From NCBI GenBank assembly GCA_020746995.1, contig JAGPXD010000004.1, positions 496,001-560,000 of the forward strand: a stretch of 64,000 nucleotides of DNA. The letters run 5' to 3'. Below, one piece after another: positions 32,874-44,142 of the stretch (positions are counted from its first letter, which is position 1; every line of letters starts with the position of its first letter). The DNA is from Plectosphaerella cucumerina. Taxonomy: Eukaryota > Ascomycota > Sordariomycetes > Glomerellales > Plectosphaerellaceae. The position numbers were made by a program, and so were the translations under genes. The notes under the pieces are model-generated. The model was not told the DNA's origin and did not search any database. It saw nothing but the letters and a program-made list of their open reading frames with translations.

Positions 32874-33550
32874 CTAGGGAGACGGGTTCTCCTTGACGAC
32901 GCGACGGATGCGCTTCTCGTACTCGCCCTTGTCCTTCTTGAACAGGCTGTAGGCCTCGGCCTGCGCGGGAGAGTCGGGGTTGGGCGTGTTGAGCAGCTCC
33001 TGGATGCCGACGAGGATCTGCTTCACATTGATAGCGGGCTTCCAGGCTTCCTCTTCGTTCAGGATTGACAGGCACACGGTGCCGGAGGGGTAGACGTTCG
33101 GGTGGAACAGAGGCGGAGTGAACTTGCCTGCGAGGGGACATTCGTCAGCGACGGCTTTGGGGCGCGATGGCGGGGGGGGGGGGGGGGGATGGTGGACTTA
33201 CACTTGGGAGGCTTGGTGGGATATTCTGTGGGAAGAAGCTGCGGTCAGCGCGACTGCATCCAACAGACGGAGATTTGCGCACGCCGTGGGGACTTACCAT
33301 CTGGGAATATTATGTTCAGCTTGAAGAGGCCACCCTCCCAAATCGTCTTCTCCTTTCCAGGAATGCCGCACTCCCAAGTCTTCAGGTCCAACTGACCAGT
33401 TGGGAGACGAGCAGGGCGCGCATAGAAGCCGAAAGGGTGGTCGCGTCGCCACTGCTTTCTGCTTACATGTCAGCGCAGCTCATTGCCATCAGTCTCGGCG
33501 CAGGATGCGACAAACCTCTCCTCCTGCAGGCGGTTCTGGCACAGGGCCAT
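32874..33550 (-). CDS. UBC9: SUMO-conjugating E2 enzyme UBC9
   Basis: UBC9 takes SUMO from the Aos1/Uba2 E1 and transfers it to lysines in target proteins, mostly in the nucleus. Exons are 33550-33516, 33458-33298, 33225-33202 and 33127-32874; introns are 57, 72 and 74 nt. The joined frame is 158 codons, giving 157 residues, exactly the usual length. The N-terminal helix reads MALCQNRLQEERKQWRRDHP, followed by GFYARP, WECGIPGKEKTIWEGGLF, FPDEYPTKPPKCKF, then FHPNVYPSGTVCLSIL with the catalytic cysteine at residue 92. The C-terminal helices include KQILVGIQELLNTPNPDSPA. All core E2 features are intact. The last intron contains a 17-base G run. It is divergent from PEX19. Confidence 0.97.
33172..33188. 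repeat. 17-nt G homopolymer in UBC9 intron 3
   Basis: Seventeen consecutive G residues on the plus strand (poly-C in the transcript) sit within the 74-nt intron at 33128-33201. Runs this long are prone to length errors and variation. Confidence 0.85.
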
Positions 33551-34410
33551 GTTTGCGGTGGTTCAGATGAGGATTCGGTTGGCTCAATGAAATCGAGTGA
33601 TCGAGAAATCCCCCAGATAGTGTTCTGGAGTCTGGATTCCTCGAAGGCCTGCGAGGCTGCGTGGTAGGCGCCCAGGCTTGCGTTTGCGAAGAGGGAGAGA
33701 TTTCGTCAAAATTGGCGTGGAACAGGGTTTTTGAAAACAAGGGCTGATGCCGAGAAGCTTGGGCCGACTTGGGGGGTCCGCAATTAAGTAGGTAAACAAG
33801 ATGGAAGGCGCCGGATTTGAGGTGCGGATCGTGAGTTGTCGTCGCGGCGGACAGAAGGAGGCACAGGATGAGGCAACTGCAGCGAAATCTGGCGATCGTC
33901 GAGGCAGGCGGTGTGGAGTCCGCAGTGGCAGAATAAGGTCGCCCTCGCTGACACTGGGTGCGTGTCAGATTAGTAAGCACTGCATTTGTCTGCCCTCACA
34001 TCCAGCTCCCAAGCTCAGGGATCATGTTGGAAGCCGAATGAAGCCCTGCAGTGCACCGTGACCACGCGCGACCTGACCCCTCAGTGGAGCGCAGCGAGCT
34101 CTGGATGCTTCCCCGCCCCCGCCAATCTCGTGTCCCAGCACCGCCCAGCCCCATCCCACGGGCGGGTGGTGTGTGTCCCTCGGCTTTCATGTGCTCAATC
34201 AAATGCATGACCGTCGGCTTCGTGCATGATCCACGTCTTGTCTGACAGCCCGCCTCTGCCGATATTCTCTCTGCTCTGCTTCCGCTGTCAGTCGTCATCA
34301 TACAGCAGATACCCGTGCATCTTCTTTGCTGGCCTGCGACCGCCGGTGCTTTGTTTGCACGAGCCCGTGTTTGCGCCTTGCTTTGTTGATACCCCATGCG
34401 ATAACTCATC
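33551..34410. promoter_or_regulatory. Divergent intergenic region UBC9/PEX19
   Basis: This 860-bp region holds both promoters. A CCAAT element lies at 34122-34126, about 285 bp before the PEX19 start. The small open frames present show no protein features. Confidence 0.35.
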
Positions 34411-35607
34411 ATGAGCGACGCACCTGCAGCAAAGAAGGAGGAGGCGGCCCCGGTGCCTGTCACCAAGGTTGAGGAGAAGAAGCCAGAGGCACCGGTCGGA
34501 GATGTGCCAGACCCTGACGAGGATGACCTGGATGACCTGGACGGTATATTGGATCTCAGATGACTCTCTTACTGCTCAAGGCTGACCGAGTTTAGACCTG
34601 CTGGATGACTTCTCCAAGCCGAAAGTCGACACCAAGGCGGCAGCGCCTCCTGCTCCCAGTGCCGCTGCCGTACCCCCTGCGACATCTGCCTCAGCTGCTG
34701 CGGTCCCTGGGCCCAGTCTAGACGACAAGAGCCTGGAAGACTTGCTTGGAGATGAGGACTTTGCGAAACAGCTTCAGGCCGGCATGGCCGATCTTCTCGG
34801 AGAGTTCGAAAAGAACGTATGTTGCCTGGGTCTCACATCGCCTCCTCTGCCGTGTGCTAACTGATACCACCTAGCCTGAGATGCAGAAAGAGTTTGACAA
34901 CATGTTCAAGTCCATTTCTATAGGCGAGGCCGACGGGACCGATTCCTTCCCGGCCACAGCTGCTACTGGGGCCGCCACCGCCGGCTCATCGACAGGCGCC
35001 AGCGCCAGCGCAACTGCAGGCGAAGCCTCCTTCCAGGACACGATCCGACGTACCATGGAGCGCATGCAGGCTTCGGGCGACCAGGCCACGGCAGCGGCGG
35101 CCGAGTCATCGACCGAGGATCTCCTCGCCGAAATGATGAAGCAGCTCGGCCAGGGCGGAGGTCCCGGCCTCGGCGAGGGCAGCGAGGAGGACTTCTCCAA
35201 GATGCTCATGGGCATGATGGAGCAGCTGACCAACAAGGAGATCCTCCACGAGCCCATGAAGGAGCTGCACGAGAAGTTTCCCGAGTGGCTTGAGAAGAAC
35301 AAGGCCACCACCTCCGCCGAGGACCTCAAGCGCTATGAGGAGCAGCAGGTCCTCGTGCGTGAGATTGTTGGAAAGTTCGATGAGCCCTCGTACTCTGACT
35401 CCAACGCCGCGGACAGGGAGTACATCGTCAACAGGATGCAAAAAGTGAGTCAGAACCCAGGCCGGCCCCGAAATCAAGCCTCTTCTCATATTGACTCGAC
35501 GAAAGATGCAAGACCTCGGCTCCCCGCCGCCAGACCTCGTTGGAGACATGCCCTCGGCTCAGGATGCCTTTGGCGCACCAGACATGGAATCGTGCAATCC
35601 TCAATAG
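34411..35607 (+). CDS. PEX19: Peroxin-19, peroxisomal membrane protein receptor
   Basis: PEX19 binds newly made peroxisomal membrane proteins in the cytosol and delivers them to PEX3. Exons are 34411-34543, 34596-34816, 34875-35444 and 35506-35607; introns are 52, 58 and 61 nt and the joined frame is 342 codons (341 residues). The acidic N-terminal PEX3-binding region (DPDEDDLDDLD and DLLDDFSKP) is followed by an Ala/Pro linker. Helices that bind clients follow (SLEDLLGDEDFAKQLQAGM, NPEMQKEFDNMF, SFQDTIRRTMERMQ, MLMGMMEQLTNKEILHEPMK and EWLEKNK). The protein ends in SCNPQ, a CaaX-type farnesylation box, as in other PEX19 proteins. The splice before the last exon is set by the ATGCAAGACCTCGG match to the family C-terminus. 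Identification is firm. Confidence 0.95.
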
Positions 35608-35957
35608 ACCCTCGATTTGCGAAATATCTCTCCAGAGTAGCAAACAAAAATGAATCGTACATAGCCTCCTCAGGCGAGTCCCTTCTCAAACAAGGCAAAA
35701 CCTGCCTTTGGTGTGCTCAAAACCGTAAACGCCAGATTCCGTCCGTGTGTCCTGGATCGGATCGTAGAAGTAAGCCCTCGTTGCCATCTTTCCGAGGCAA
35801 AGTTCCTTCCAACGCCGATGCCAGATGCCAAATCTCAATGCCTGCCTTCCTTCCTGAGGTGCCATGCCAGACAAAATCAAATCAAACCGCTCGCTTGCAG
35901 GAGGACCAGCAGAATCATGCCGGCGACAGCAATCGCCCCACGATTGGCGTGTTTCCC
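35608..35957. other. Convergent 3' region
   Basis: PEX19 and the serine-rich gene end towards each other here over 350 bp. Only 3' untranslated sequence is expected and no gene is seen. Confidence 0.5.
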
Positions 35958-36950
35958 CTAAGACAAATCCATGCCACAATCATCAGGCGCCTTGTCTGGG
36001 ACCAGCTCCATCAGGAGTGCGTCGAAATCGTCGTCATCTTCGCCAAAGTCTGGCGAGGCGGGCTGCTGCTCGATGATGTGGTGTTGCTCCTGGATCTGTT
36101 GCTCCTGCGTCTCAAGCTCGTTGTAGGCCATGACCCTCTCGTCAAGCTCGCGTTCCTCCTGCTGCATCATCTCGTCGAGCATCATGCTCTCGTCGCCCTC
36201 GGAGATCTGCGACATGGGCTGGAAGGGGGTGCCGTGGGTGGCGACCATCCTCTGAGCGCGCTCCTGCTGGATGAGAAGTTCCGCCGCGTCGTCGATGTCT
36301 GCCTCGGAGAAGAAGGCCTCGCCCTCCAGCTGCATCTGCAGCTCGCGCTCCCGCATGTCCCGGTCCCAGCTCGTCTTGAGCAACTGCAGATCCTCGATTA
36401 GCCACTATCTCTTCAAGGCACCGCGTGCGACGAGCATCTCGGGCGACGCTGCGTCCTGAGGCAGAGGACATCGACTTCGATGGAATAAAGCTGCCGACTG
36501 GGCCGAGCTATTGCCGGGGTTGCTTGTAAGGTCGTCCTCCACCGCGGTGTCGGTGGAAGTAGCAGAAGTGGCAGAAGAGGTAGTAGTAAAGTTGGGCCTC
36601 ACTGTTCCTTCCATGTCTCTGCGCAGAAATGTGCGCTCATCGGCCCGTTTGCGGACATTGTCGAGGAACTCTTGTCGTCTGATCTCGCGGGTATCGGCCT
36701 TGCGCTGGCGGTTTCGGGCGAATCGCGGCGAGGACTTGCTGGCGAATCGGGAGAACTTGTCGAAGACGGTGGTCTTTCGGATCGGGGACGACTGGATTTC
36801 TCGGGTGGGAATGTTCGACGATCGATCGGAGAGAGGGGATTGGGGGGAGCTTGCTCGGATCGGAGACGATGAAAGTGGCGAGGAGACGAAAGGCCGATGC
36901 TGGTCCCAGGCAGTGCCTGCTGTGAAAGGGGCCATCGCTGCCACGGACAT
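35958..36950 (-). CDS. Ser/Arg-rich fungal protein with acidic coiled C-terminus, interrupted by an in-frame TAG
   Basis: I recognise this as resembling a little-studied fungal protein type: RPFVSSPLSSSPIRASSP near the start, a basic helical region (KADTREIRRQEFLDNVRKRA), then an acidic, Gln/Glu-rich helical half ending FDALLMELV and GMDLS. No function is known to me. Reading from 36950 the frame meets TAG at 36405-36407, after LVARGALKR. The same frame then continues with no shift as WLIEDLQLLKTSWDRDMRER to the stop at 35958, so codons on both sides look like one protein of about 330 residues. A CAG to TAG change would explain it. The only intron that would remove the codon (48 nt, GTCGCA donor, 36378-36425) has a poor donor and would delete good helical sequence. 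Sequence error, a truncating allele or readthrough remain open. Confidence 0.65.
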
Positions 36951-37872
36951 GATAGAAAGTGATTTGATGTCAATGGTCCTTTTGATGAGAGAACCAGTGA
37001 TGATGAAAGAGCTTCTTGAGGGAGGTGGGTGGTGCCCTTGGGTTGTTGGGGAGCTTGCGTTGGAAGAGTGAAGGAGGGTGTAAAGAGACCCTACCTGGAC
37101 TCGGGAGACGCGACGGTCGCGTCACGTCTCTTCACGAGGGGGGTGTTTTCTAAAGTGCCTGCGCACGGACCCAGAGGGCCGAGTAGAACTGATATTTCAT
37201 CGATCACGTGAGGGCGTGATGTCAGAAAAAGGGGTGGTCCTAGAGCTGGCGCTAACCTCACGCCCCACTAAGTGGAAGCCTCAAGCAGAGGCTTCCGATG
37301 TTCATGATAGCATGAACCTGTTCAACGTCCGTTGGGATCCAGATGCTGGCGTTTCCAGCAATGGGGGGCCCGGGTTCAATCTTGCACCCTGTGCTTGACA
37401 GCTGGGACTTAACTGAAAGTGGAATGGAAGAAGGGCATGGAGGGGATGTGCTCCATGTGAGCAGGGCAAAAGATGGGGTCGCTAGAGGGCAGTGACAGCA
37501 GGTCCTGAAAAGGGGCATTCAAGATCAATGGTCACATTAATGAGCAAGGCCTTTTCTAAATGTCTTCTCTCAAGCGAAAGGGTCTGTTCAATGAGGGCAT
37601 AAACTGAGTGGTAAAATACTGAGGGGCTGACAAATGGCTGTTGTTGAATAGAGCCAGACTACATTGACCGAAAATACTTGGAGCATGGCAGTTGAATGCT
37701 AAGATCCATCTTGAAGTAAATGTTGTGGAAAGTTCCGTCTGGACGCACGAGGCGATCGGTGTTGACTTTTTTGGAACCCTGGACCGTCGTCGTTGTCAAT
37801 CAGCCCTCTGCGGCGCGATATCAAGGGAGCAGAGACCTGGGGTACTCAGGGAGTGATGGGTAGAGCGCGGTA
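36951..37872. other. Intergenic region
   Basis: This holds the promoter of the serine-rich gene and the 3' side of the antiporter gene. A CGGGTTCAATC word at about 37370 resembles a tRNA B box, but no cloverleaf can be drawn around it. No gene is supported. Confidence 0.4.
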
Positions 37873-39615
37873 TCAGCTCACCCCCCACGCGCCCAGGACG
37901 TTCCTCTTTTCCTTGGTTGGCCTCTGTGACTCGAGTTTCTTCACGCGGCCCACCAAAAGGCCGACACAGACAGGCCCGCCGATGGTGCAGAGCGAGATGG
38001 CCCATGTGACGACAAGGAACAATTCCGAAGGCTGAGCCCCGGCACCAGCCTGCCGTCCGAAGATTCCGTTCGCCTCGGCCAAGGCGGAGATGAGGAAGCC
38101 AATCTCGCCGCGCGCCACCATGGCGAATGCAAGGATACAAGCGGGGTACAGAGAGACAGGCATCTCTGGGTCAGGCGAGGCATTCTTGGCCGTGGTGGCG
38201 GACGGGACTTCCGAGGGTTCCTCTAGGACTCCTGAAGGCGTCGTTGCTGGGGTCTGGGAGGCAGGCTCCGTGGCCGCAGAGCACTGGTTTCCGGGAGCGA
38301 GGCCCTTCGAACTGGTCTTGCCCAGAGCGGAGACCTTGCTGACGAAGTTACGGATTGAATGCAGCGGGGTGGCGAAGGAGATGAGCCAGATACCACAGGC
38401 AATCTTGGCGACTGTCATGAGAACTGCGTAGACGAATCCGCGCCAGACAATGGGGCCTGAAAACATCCTGGTGACAGGAATGGAGAAGCCTATGGAAGCC
38501 TTGCCTACGTCAGCTAAGCTTCAAGTGTAAATGGATGAAGAAGGACTCACAAAGAACATTGGTTTGAGCAGGTGCTCCACGACGACACCGTAGTACGCCG
38601 TGTAAACCTCGAGTCCGGAGGTTTTGGCTGGGATGGGCGGCATCTGAGGAGCCTGCACCTGATCTTGGGCATTGTCAGACCCCTCGTTGGTCTTGCAGTT
38701 GGCGGGTGCCGAGGTAGCCGCTGTCTCAACACCAGGCTGGGTCGTTTGGCTCTCCTGCTTCGATGGATGCGGCAGCTCAGAGTCCCACCAGCTGATGGCG
38801 GCGCCGGCAATGTAAGCTGCGAACAGGCCCGAAGTGCCTGCGTATGTCCCTCCCACAACGAGAGCGAGGAGCACGATTGTATGGATTGCAAAAGCCGTGT
38901 GCTGGTGGAACAGCAACTTGTCGAGCCTCGCGCCCGGACTCTTCTCACGTCTCGAATTGAGGAAGTGAGTGAGCGGTTGGACAACGTACCGACAGACCAA
39001 GGGCGATGCAACCGCAAAGCCAATGGACACCACTACCGGTCGAACGACGGTGACAGCAGTGAAGTTGTCACCACCCAGGTTGGAGATGACCTGTACCATT
39101 ATCAGGCCGACCACGTCATCCATCATTGCGGCACTGGTCAAGACGACGCCCAAACGGGTGGAAGAGAGCCCGCTGGTTCCCAAAATTGTGAATGTCGTGC
39201 CCAGACTGGTAGAGCACAGGGCCGCACCAGCAGCAAAGGCTTGTAGAGGAGAGGCTCCAATCATGGGCCGGAGGATGAAGGACAAGCCCATGGGTGCAGC
39301 GATGCCGGTGACAGCCACCCCAGCAGAGAGCAGAATGTTCGCCTTGAGCGACTTGAAGGACGTGGACAGACCGCCCTCGTAGACGATCAGAAGCAGACCC
39401 AGGTAGCCCAGCTGCATGGCAGCCTCCTCGAACTCCCGTGGCAGCCAACCGGCGCCGGGTGTGCCGGCAGCGATGCCGAGAAGAACCTGGCCAATGAGGC
39501 CACAATAGATGAGTTTATCCAGAACATGGTTGACAATGTTCAGCAGCAGGAGAAAGCCGGAGAGGATGATGATGATCTTGATAGATGGTTCGTGGTATGC
39601 AAGTGAGGACTCCAT
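37873..39615 (-). CDS. Monovalent cation/proton antiporter (Na+/H+ exchanger family, CPA type)
   Basis: The protein should exchange Na+ or K+ for protons across a membrane. Exon 1 is 39615-38551 and exon 2 is 38499-37873, joined in frame across a 51-nt intron, giving 563 residues. The N-terminus has a hydrophobic helix (IKIIIILSGFLLLLNIVNHV) followed by GQVLLGIAAGTPGAGWLP, LGLLLIVYEGGLSTSF, and the core TSAAMMDDVVGLIMVQVI with the paired aspartates expected for ion exchange. About a dozen membrane segments are present. A Thr/Ser/Pro-rich cytosolic loop lies in the middle, and ARGEIGFLISALAEANGIFG is a late conserved helix. The intron acceptor is AAG rather than CAG/TAG, chosen because it gives FFASIGFSIP, the family sequence. 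A GTGAGC near the stop could start a further small intron that would change the last few residues. It is divergent from the ADCK-like gene. Confidence 0.85.
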
Positions 39616-40160
39616 GGCGACGTATTGGGCATGGTTTTGGGGTGTAAGAAGCTAGAAGACTCCATCAATGAAGATGAGATGGCAGAAGGGAGATGGACTG
39701 AGGTGCTAGTATGAGTAGGTTGGTGATTTCAGACTGTCGAACTGGAGATTGCTGGTGAGTTGAAGTTGAGAATGCCAAGCTTCACAGCGAGAATCTTGGC
39801 TTTGGAATCGGTCTCCCGATGACTAAGCCGACAGACGGAAAAACACGGCCGGAGACCCGGACGCCAAGTGGGGCCGAGAGTGCGGACAGTGGATCCCGCT
39901 CGATTCCGCCGCCCGCTGTCGAAGCCGAGCCGCTGCAGTGTCCTGATTTTTTTTCCCGCGCGCTGGACTGGGTCTCAATGACCGCGGCACAGGCTTCGAT
40001 GGTCCCATTTTCGCCTCCCAACCGCCCACCGCCGCGCACTGCATCCACCCCGTCTCCCGACTCGGGTCCCCGAACCAAGCTGGCCACACCCCGCGATCCC
40101 TAGGATGAACACCCTGACCTCTGTTCCTGCAACTCTGGTCACCGTACCACCGCCACAGCA
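39616..40160. promoter_or_regulatory. Shared divergent promoter region antiporter/MCP2-like
   Basis: This 545-bp region lies between two divergent starts. It has an 8-nt T run near 39949-39956 but no element I can name. The open frames through it are not convincing. Confidence 0.3.
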
Positions 40161-42113
40161 ATGAAGTCATTCTTCTCCGTGGCGTGCCGCCTCGGCACGC
40201 GACCACGACCAACAAACACCACCACGAGATGGACATGCGCAGAGTGCCGCGGCACCCAATTGAGTCGGCCCCGAGGGGCTCTCCCTGCGGCCGCCCGCGC
40301 CTTCACCTCCAGGGCCAGGCCGAATGGCAGGATGCCGCCGAAACGGACGGGGGCCATCCTCCTCGCCTCGGGCGGTGGCGTCGCGGCCGCCGGCGCGCTG
40401 GCCTTTGCAGACGATATCAAGAACGGCTACGGCGCCGCTGAGCGCGCGGGCCGGGTGGCCGCCACGCTGTTCATATGCATCAACGAGTAGGACGATCCTC
40501 CGGAAACGCCAGACCTTCGGCCGCTGATGCGACATACAGTTATCGGACGACCTTGAGCCAGAGAGAGACCGAGGAAGACGAGAGCAGGAGGACGGTGCTG
40601 CTGAACGACTGTCACCAGCGATGCGCCGATAGGACGCTTAAGCTGCTTGAGAGCAATGGCGGCATCTTCATCAAGCTGGGTCAGCACCTGGTACGTTGCG
40701 CTACCTCTCGAGACTTAAGAAACACGGCTGACTGTTGCCCTACAGAGCGCCATGAACTACCTCCTCCCCCCCGAGTGGACAAATACCTTCATCCCCCTCC
40801 AGGACCGCTGCCCCGTGTCCTCCTACGACTCGATCATCGAAATGTTCCGCCTCGACACCGGCGAGGACCTGACCGACTACTTCTCCGACTTCTCCCTCGA
40901 GCCCATCGGCGCCGCCTCCCTCGCCCAGGTACACACAGCCACCATCAAGGAGACAGGCCAGCAGGTCGCCGTAAAGGTCCAGCACCCCGGCCTCGCGCAG
41001 TGGGCCCGCCTCGACCTCGCCCTCACCGGCTTCTCCTTCTCCATGCTCAAGCGCTTCTTCCCAGAGTACGACCTCGAGTGGCTCTACTCGGAGATCGAGG
41101 TGTCCCTCCCCAAGGAGCTCGACTTCCGGGAAGAGGAGCGCAACGCCCGCCGCACAAAGGAGTATTTCGCCCGTCTACCCGAGCACCCCCTCGTCGTCCC
41201 CGAGGTCCTCTGGGCTCGCCAGCGCATCCTCGTCATGGCCCGTGAATCGGGCGCCCGTCTCGACGACCTTGCCTACCTCGACGCTCACGGCATCGACCGC
41301 GACGAGGTCTCCGCCTGCCTCTCCCGCCTCTTCAACGAGATGATCTTCGGCAACGGCGCTCCCCTGCACTGCGATCCTCACGGCGGCAACATCGCCATTC
41401 GCCTCAACACGTCTCGAGGCGCCCGCCATAACTTCGACATCATCCTCTACGACCACGGCCTCTATCGTGACATTCCCCGCGACCTGCAGCGCTCCTATGC
41501 GAAAATGTGGCTTGCCGTCATCGATGGGGATATGACCCGTATGCGCCGCTACGCCAAGGAGGTGGCCAACATCACCGACGAGCAATTCCCCATCTTTGCC
41601 TCAGCCATCACCGGCCGCGATTACAGGGTCCTCGCCAAGAAGGAGCGCGCCGCCGCCGAGGCCGCCGCCGCCGCAGAGAAGGACTCCTCCGGCCCCTCGA
41701 TTATGGAAACCCGTACCGAGGACGAGAAGAAGCAGATTGGCGATGCGCTATCCGAGGGTCTCCTCGCCGACCTAGTTACCATGCTGGGCCAGGTCCCTCG
41801 TATCATCCTCCTCATCCTCAAGACCAACGACCTTACCCGCGCCCTGGACGAGAACCTCCAAACCCGCCAGGGCCCCATCCGCACCTTCATGATCCTCGCC
41901 CGCTATTGCACCCGCACTGTCTTCGAGGAGCAGCTCGAGGACCTCCGCGCCCGCGGCTCCCTCTTCTGGCCTCCCAACACCGTGCGCTTCCTCGTCATCT
42001 GGGCCGGCTTCCTGCGCGTCGAGATCAAGCTTGGCGCCTTTGAGCTGTGGCTCGGCGTAAAGCGCGCCCTAGGCCTGAAGCGCACCGAGCTGGCCTCGCC
42101 CGGCGGGCTGTGA
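40161..42113 (+). CDS. MCP2: ABC1/ADCK-family atypical kinase, mitochondrial (MCP2-like)
   Basis: Members of this UbiB family act in mitochondria in lipid and coenzyme Q homeostasis; the MCP2/ADCK1 branch is linked to mitochondrial membrane organisation. Exons are 40161-40486, 40540-40690 and 40746-42113; introns are 53 and 55 nt and the product has 614 residues. The first 60 residues are rich in Arg, Thr, Pro and Ala, like a mitochondrial presequence. They are followed by a small hydrophobic stretch (GAILLASGGGVAAAGALAFA). Family hallmarks are the KxGQ motif (GGIFIKLGQHLSAM, at 154-157), the alanine-rich loop GAASLAQVH in place of the glycine-rich loop, VAVKVQHP, LPKELDF, LHCDPHGGNIAI and the ILYDHGLYR variant of DFG. 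An Ala/Glu-rich insertion (KKERAAAEAAAAAEKD) lies near the C-terminus. The subfamily name is an inference; ADCK1-like is equivalent. Confidence 0.88.
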
Positions 42114-42527
42114 CGCAGCCCCCTCATCTCTCCACTCGAAAGAATTAGACGACCTCCCCTGATTTCTGCCGCATGCCTAGGTGTTCTAGACCGGGACGCA
42201 AGCGTAGACTTGTTTTTTAATGATAGAAGAATCCGTACATTTGCAGCGGTACGGGTTGAAAGTTTGTAGCAGCATGGCCATTGTGCCGCCCACAGAATAG
42301 CAAGAACACCCACAACTCAACGCAAGTGCACGGGGCTGTGTTACCAAGGAAAAGAGAACTTGTTCATCTTGGAAAGTGTCATAATCCCACTTGGCCATCA
42401 TCTAGGCCCCTGTCTCCGTGTCTGCCCATGACCTGCTGGTCCTACGACCCGCGTTGGAACTCCAAACACCAAAACGCCAAACATCCGCTCCATGCGATTC
42501 CAAAAGCCCACTCTCGAGAAACAACAC
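42114..42527. other. Convergent intergenic region MCP2-like/RAD52
   Basis: Two genes end towards each other here, so only 3' untranslated sequence is expected. No gene, repeat or RNA is seen. Confidence 0.5.
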
Positions 42528-44142
42528 CTAGGACATCCTCTGCCGTTTCGCAGCATCCACAGCGGCTCCGGGACCAGCCCCGGGACCATTGGCAGGCGCT
42601 CCTGTGCTGTTCGTAACTTCGGCTAGGGGCGGCCTTCCACCATTGCTCTCCTGAGGTGCAGGTCTCTTGGTCATAGTTGGGGGACGGTATGAGGTCCGGT
42701 TGGCCAGGGGACTAGCCGGGCCACCCGGTGCTCCGATGCGCCTACCCAACGCCGGGTTCGGCACGCCGCCGGGAGGGCGCACGGGGGTGAAACCGGTACC
42801 GCCCTGGGCCTGCTGGCTCTGGCTAGACGATGGAGGCACATGCTGGCCACTTCGGTTGACTGGCTTGGATGAGGAGTGATCGATGCCGGGAGTCTTGCGA
42901 ATCGACGGGCTATCTAGCTTGGGGTTGAAGGCTTGGGCTCCAACTGGAACCGGAGGGATCACAGGTGCCGTTGCCACATCCGAAAGAGGCACAGCTCGAG
43001 CGGAGAAGAAGCCAACCGCCTCAACACCGTTGCTGCCAGCGTTGGGAGGGGGAGTGGCATCGCCGTTTCTGGGAGGCTGTGGGAGCCCTGACGGGTTCGA
43101 CGGCGCCCTGGGCTGGTTGGGCTGATTCGGCGGCGCCGGGCGGTTGTTCTGAGCTGCTTGTGCGTTCTGGCCGGGCTGTTGTCTGTTTTGATACGGCGTC
43201 TGGGGACCATTCGACGATCCGATGTTTCCAGCTGAAGCACTCCTGCCCATGGGCCTCGCCGGAGGCTGCATGTGTGCGGTAGGGGGAAGGGGAGCAGCGG
43301 CCCTACCGGGCCCAGTTGAGTCGTTGCTGGGCAGACACACCTCGTCCGGGTGCCCCTCGTCAGCCATGGCGAAATCGGCCTCGTCAAAATCGGCATCCAG
43401 CAGATCCTCGAGACCCATAGCGTCGGCCATCTCCTTCTTGACAAGTTCCTCCTTCTCCTTGGCCTCCTTGGCCTTGTCCTCCCTGGCCCGGTCTTCCCGA
43501 GCCTTGTCCTCTCGCTTCACATAGTCCGCGTGGCGATGCAGCCTGCTCTCATCGAACTTTGTAGGCGCCGGCTTGATCTTGGTGACCTTGGCGAGGTACT
43601 CCTTGTCGTAGATGCAGTTTCCGAGGACATTGCCAAAACTGCGAAGGGCCCTCTTCAGCGCGTCCGTTGTACCCTCCTTCTTGGCCTTCTCAAACGCCGC
43701 CGCCTTGCCCTTGCAGTTCTCAATGTGGCCGTATCCGATATCCTCGTGGAAGGTGCCATCGCGCAGGGTAACGCGGACGATTACCGAAAGACCCAGGCTG
43801 ATTTTGAGCGTTTGGGGGTGCTCGTCGACGAAATCGACCTGGATATTCTGTATTGACGAAGACCAGCCGTTGAAGCCGAACACTTCGTTGGCGAGGGCGA
43901 TACACTTTTCCGCCGCGATATAGTGGACTTTCTGGCCCGATGGGCCCGATCGCGACGAGAGGTATTCGGGGCCAAGTTGCTTCTCTAGACGGCTTTGTAG
44001 GGTAGCGATCTGTTGAGCCGTATACTCGGTCATCCGCTTCTGTGGTTCGTCAAATGGGTTGACGAGTGAGGCGTGCTGATCACCTGGTCTATTTGTTGTT
44101 AGTAGGGGCGACGCGTCGCGGATGGTTGACCTACGCAGGCAT
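42528..44142 (-). CDS. RAD52: DNA repair and recombination protein RAD52
   Basis: RAD52 anneals single strands and loads RAD51 on RPA-coated DNA during homologous recombination. The first coding exon is only 8 nt (44142-44135, ATGCCTGC), joined across a 46-nt intron (GTAGGT...CTAACAACAAATAG) to 44088-42528, giving 522 residues. The resulting start MPAPGDQHASLVNPFDEPQ is what the family shows. The conserved annealing domain includes YTAQQIATLQSRLEKQLGPE, YIAAEKCIALANEVFGFNGW, YGHIENCKGKAAAFEKAKKE and TDALKRALRSFGNVLGNCIY. A charged Lys/Glu/Asp coiled stretch follows, then a long Pro/Gln/Asn/Ser-rich tail expected to bind RPA and RAD51, ending DAAKRQRMS with a basic cluster. The open frame continues upstream to 44321 if the intron is ignored, but that version lacks the family start. 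Confidence 0.95.

Noticed and set aside
37360..37395. CGGGTTCAATC word like a tRNA T-loop
   Set aside because: No matching acceptor stem, D arm or anticodon arm can be paired upstream.
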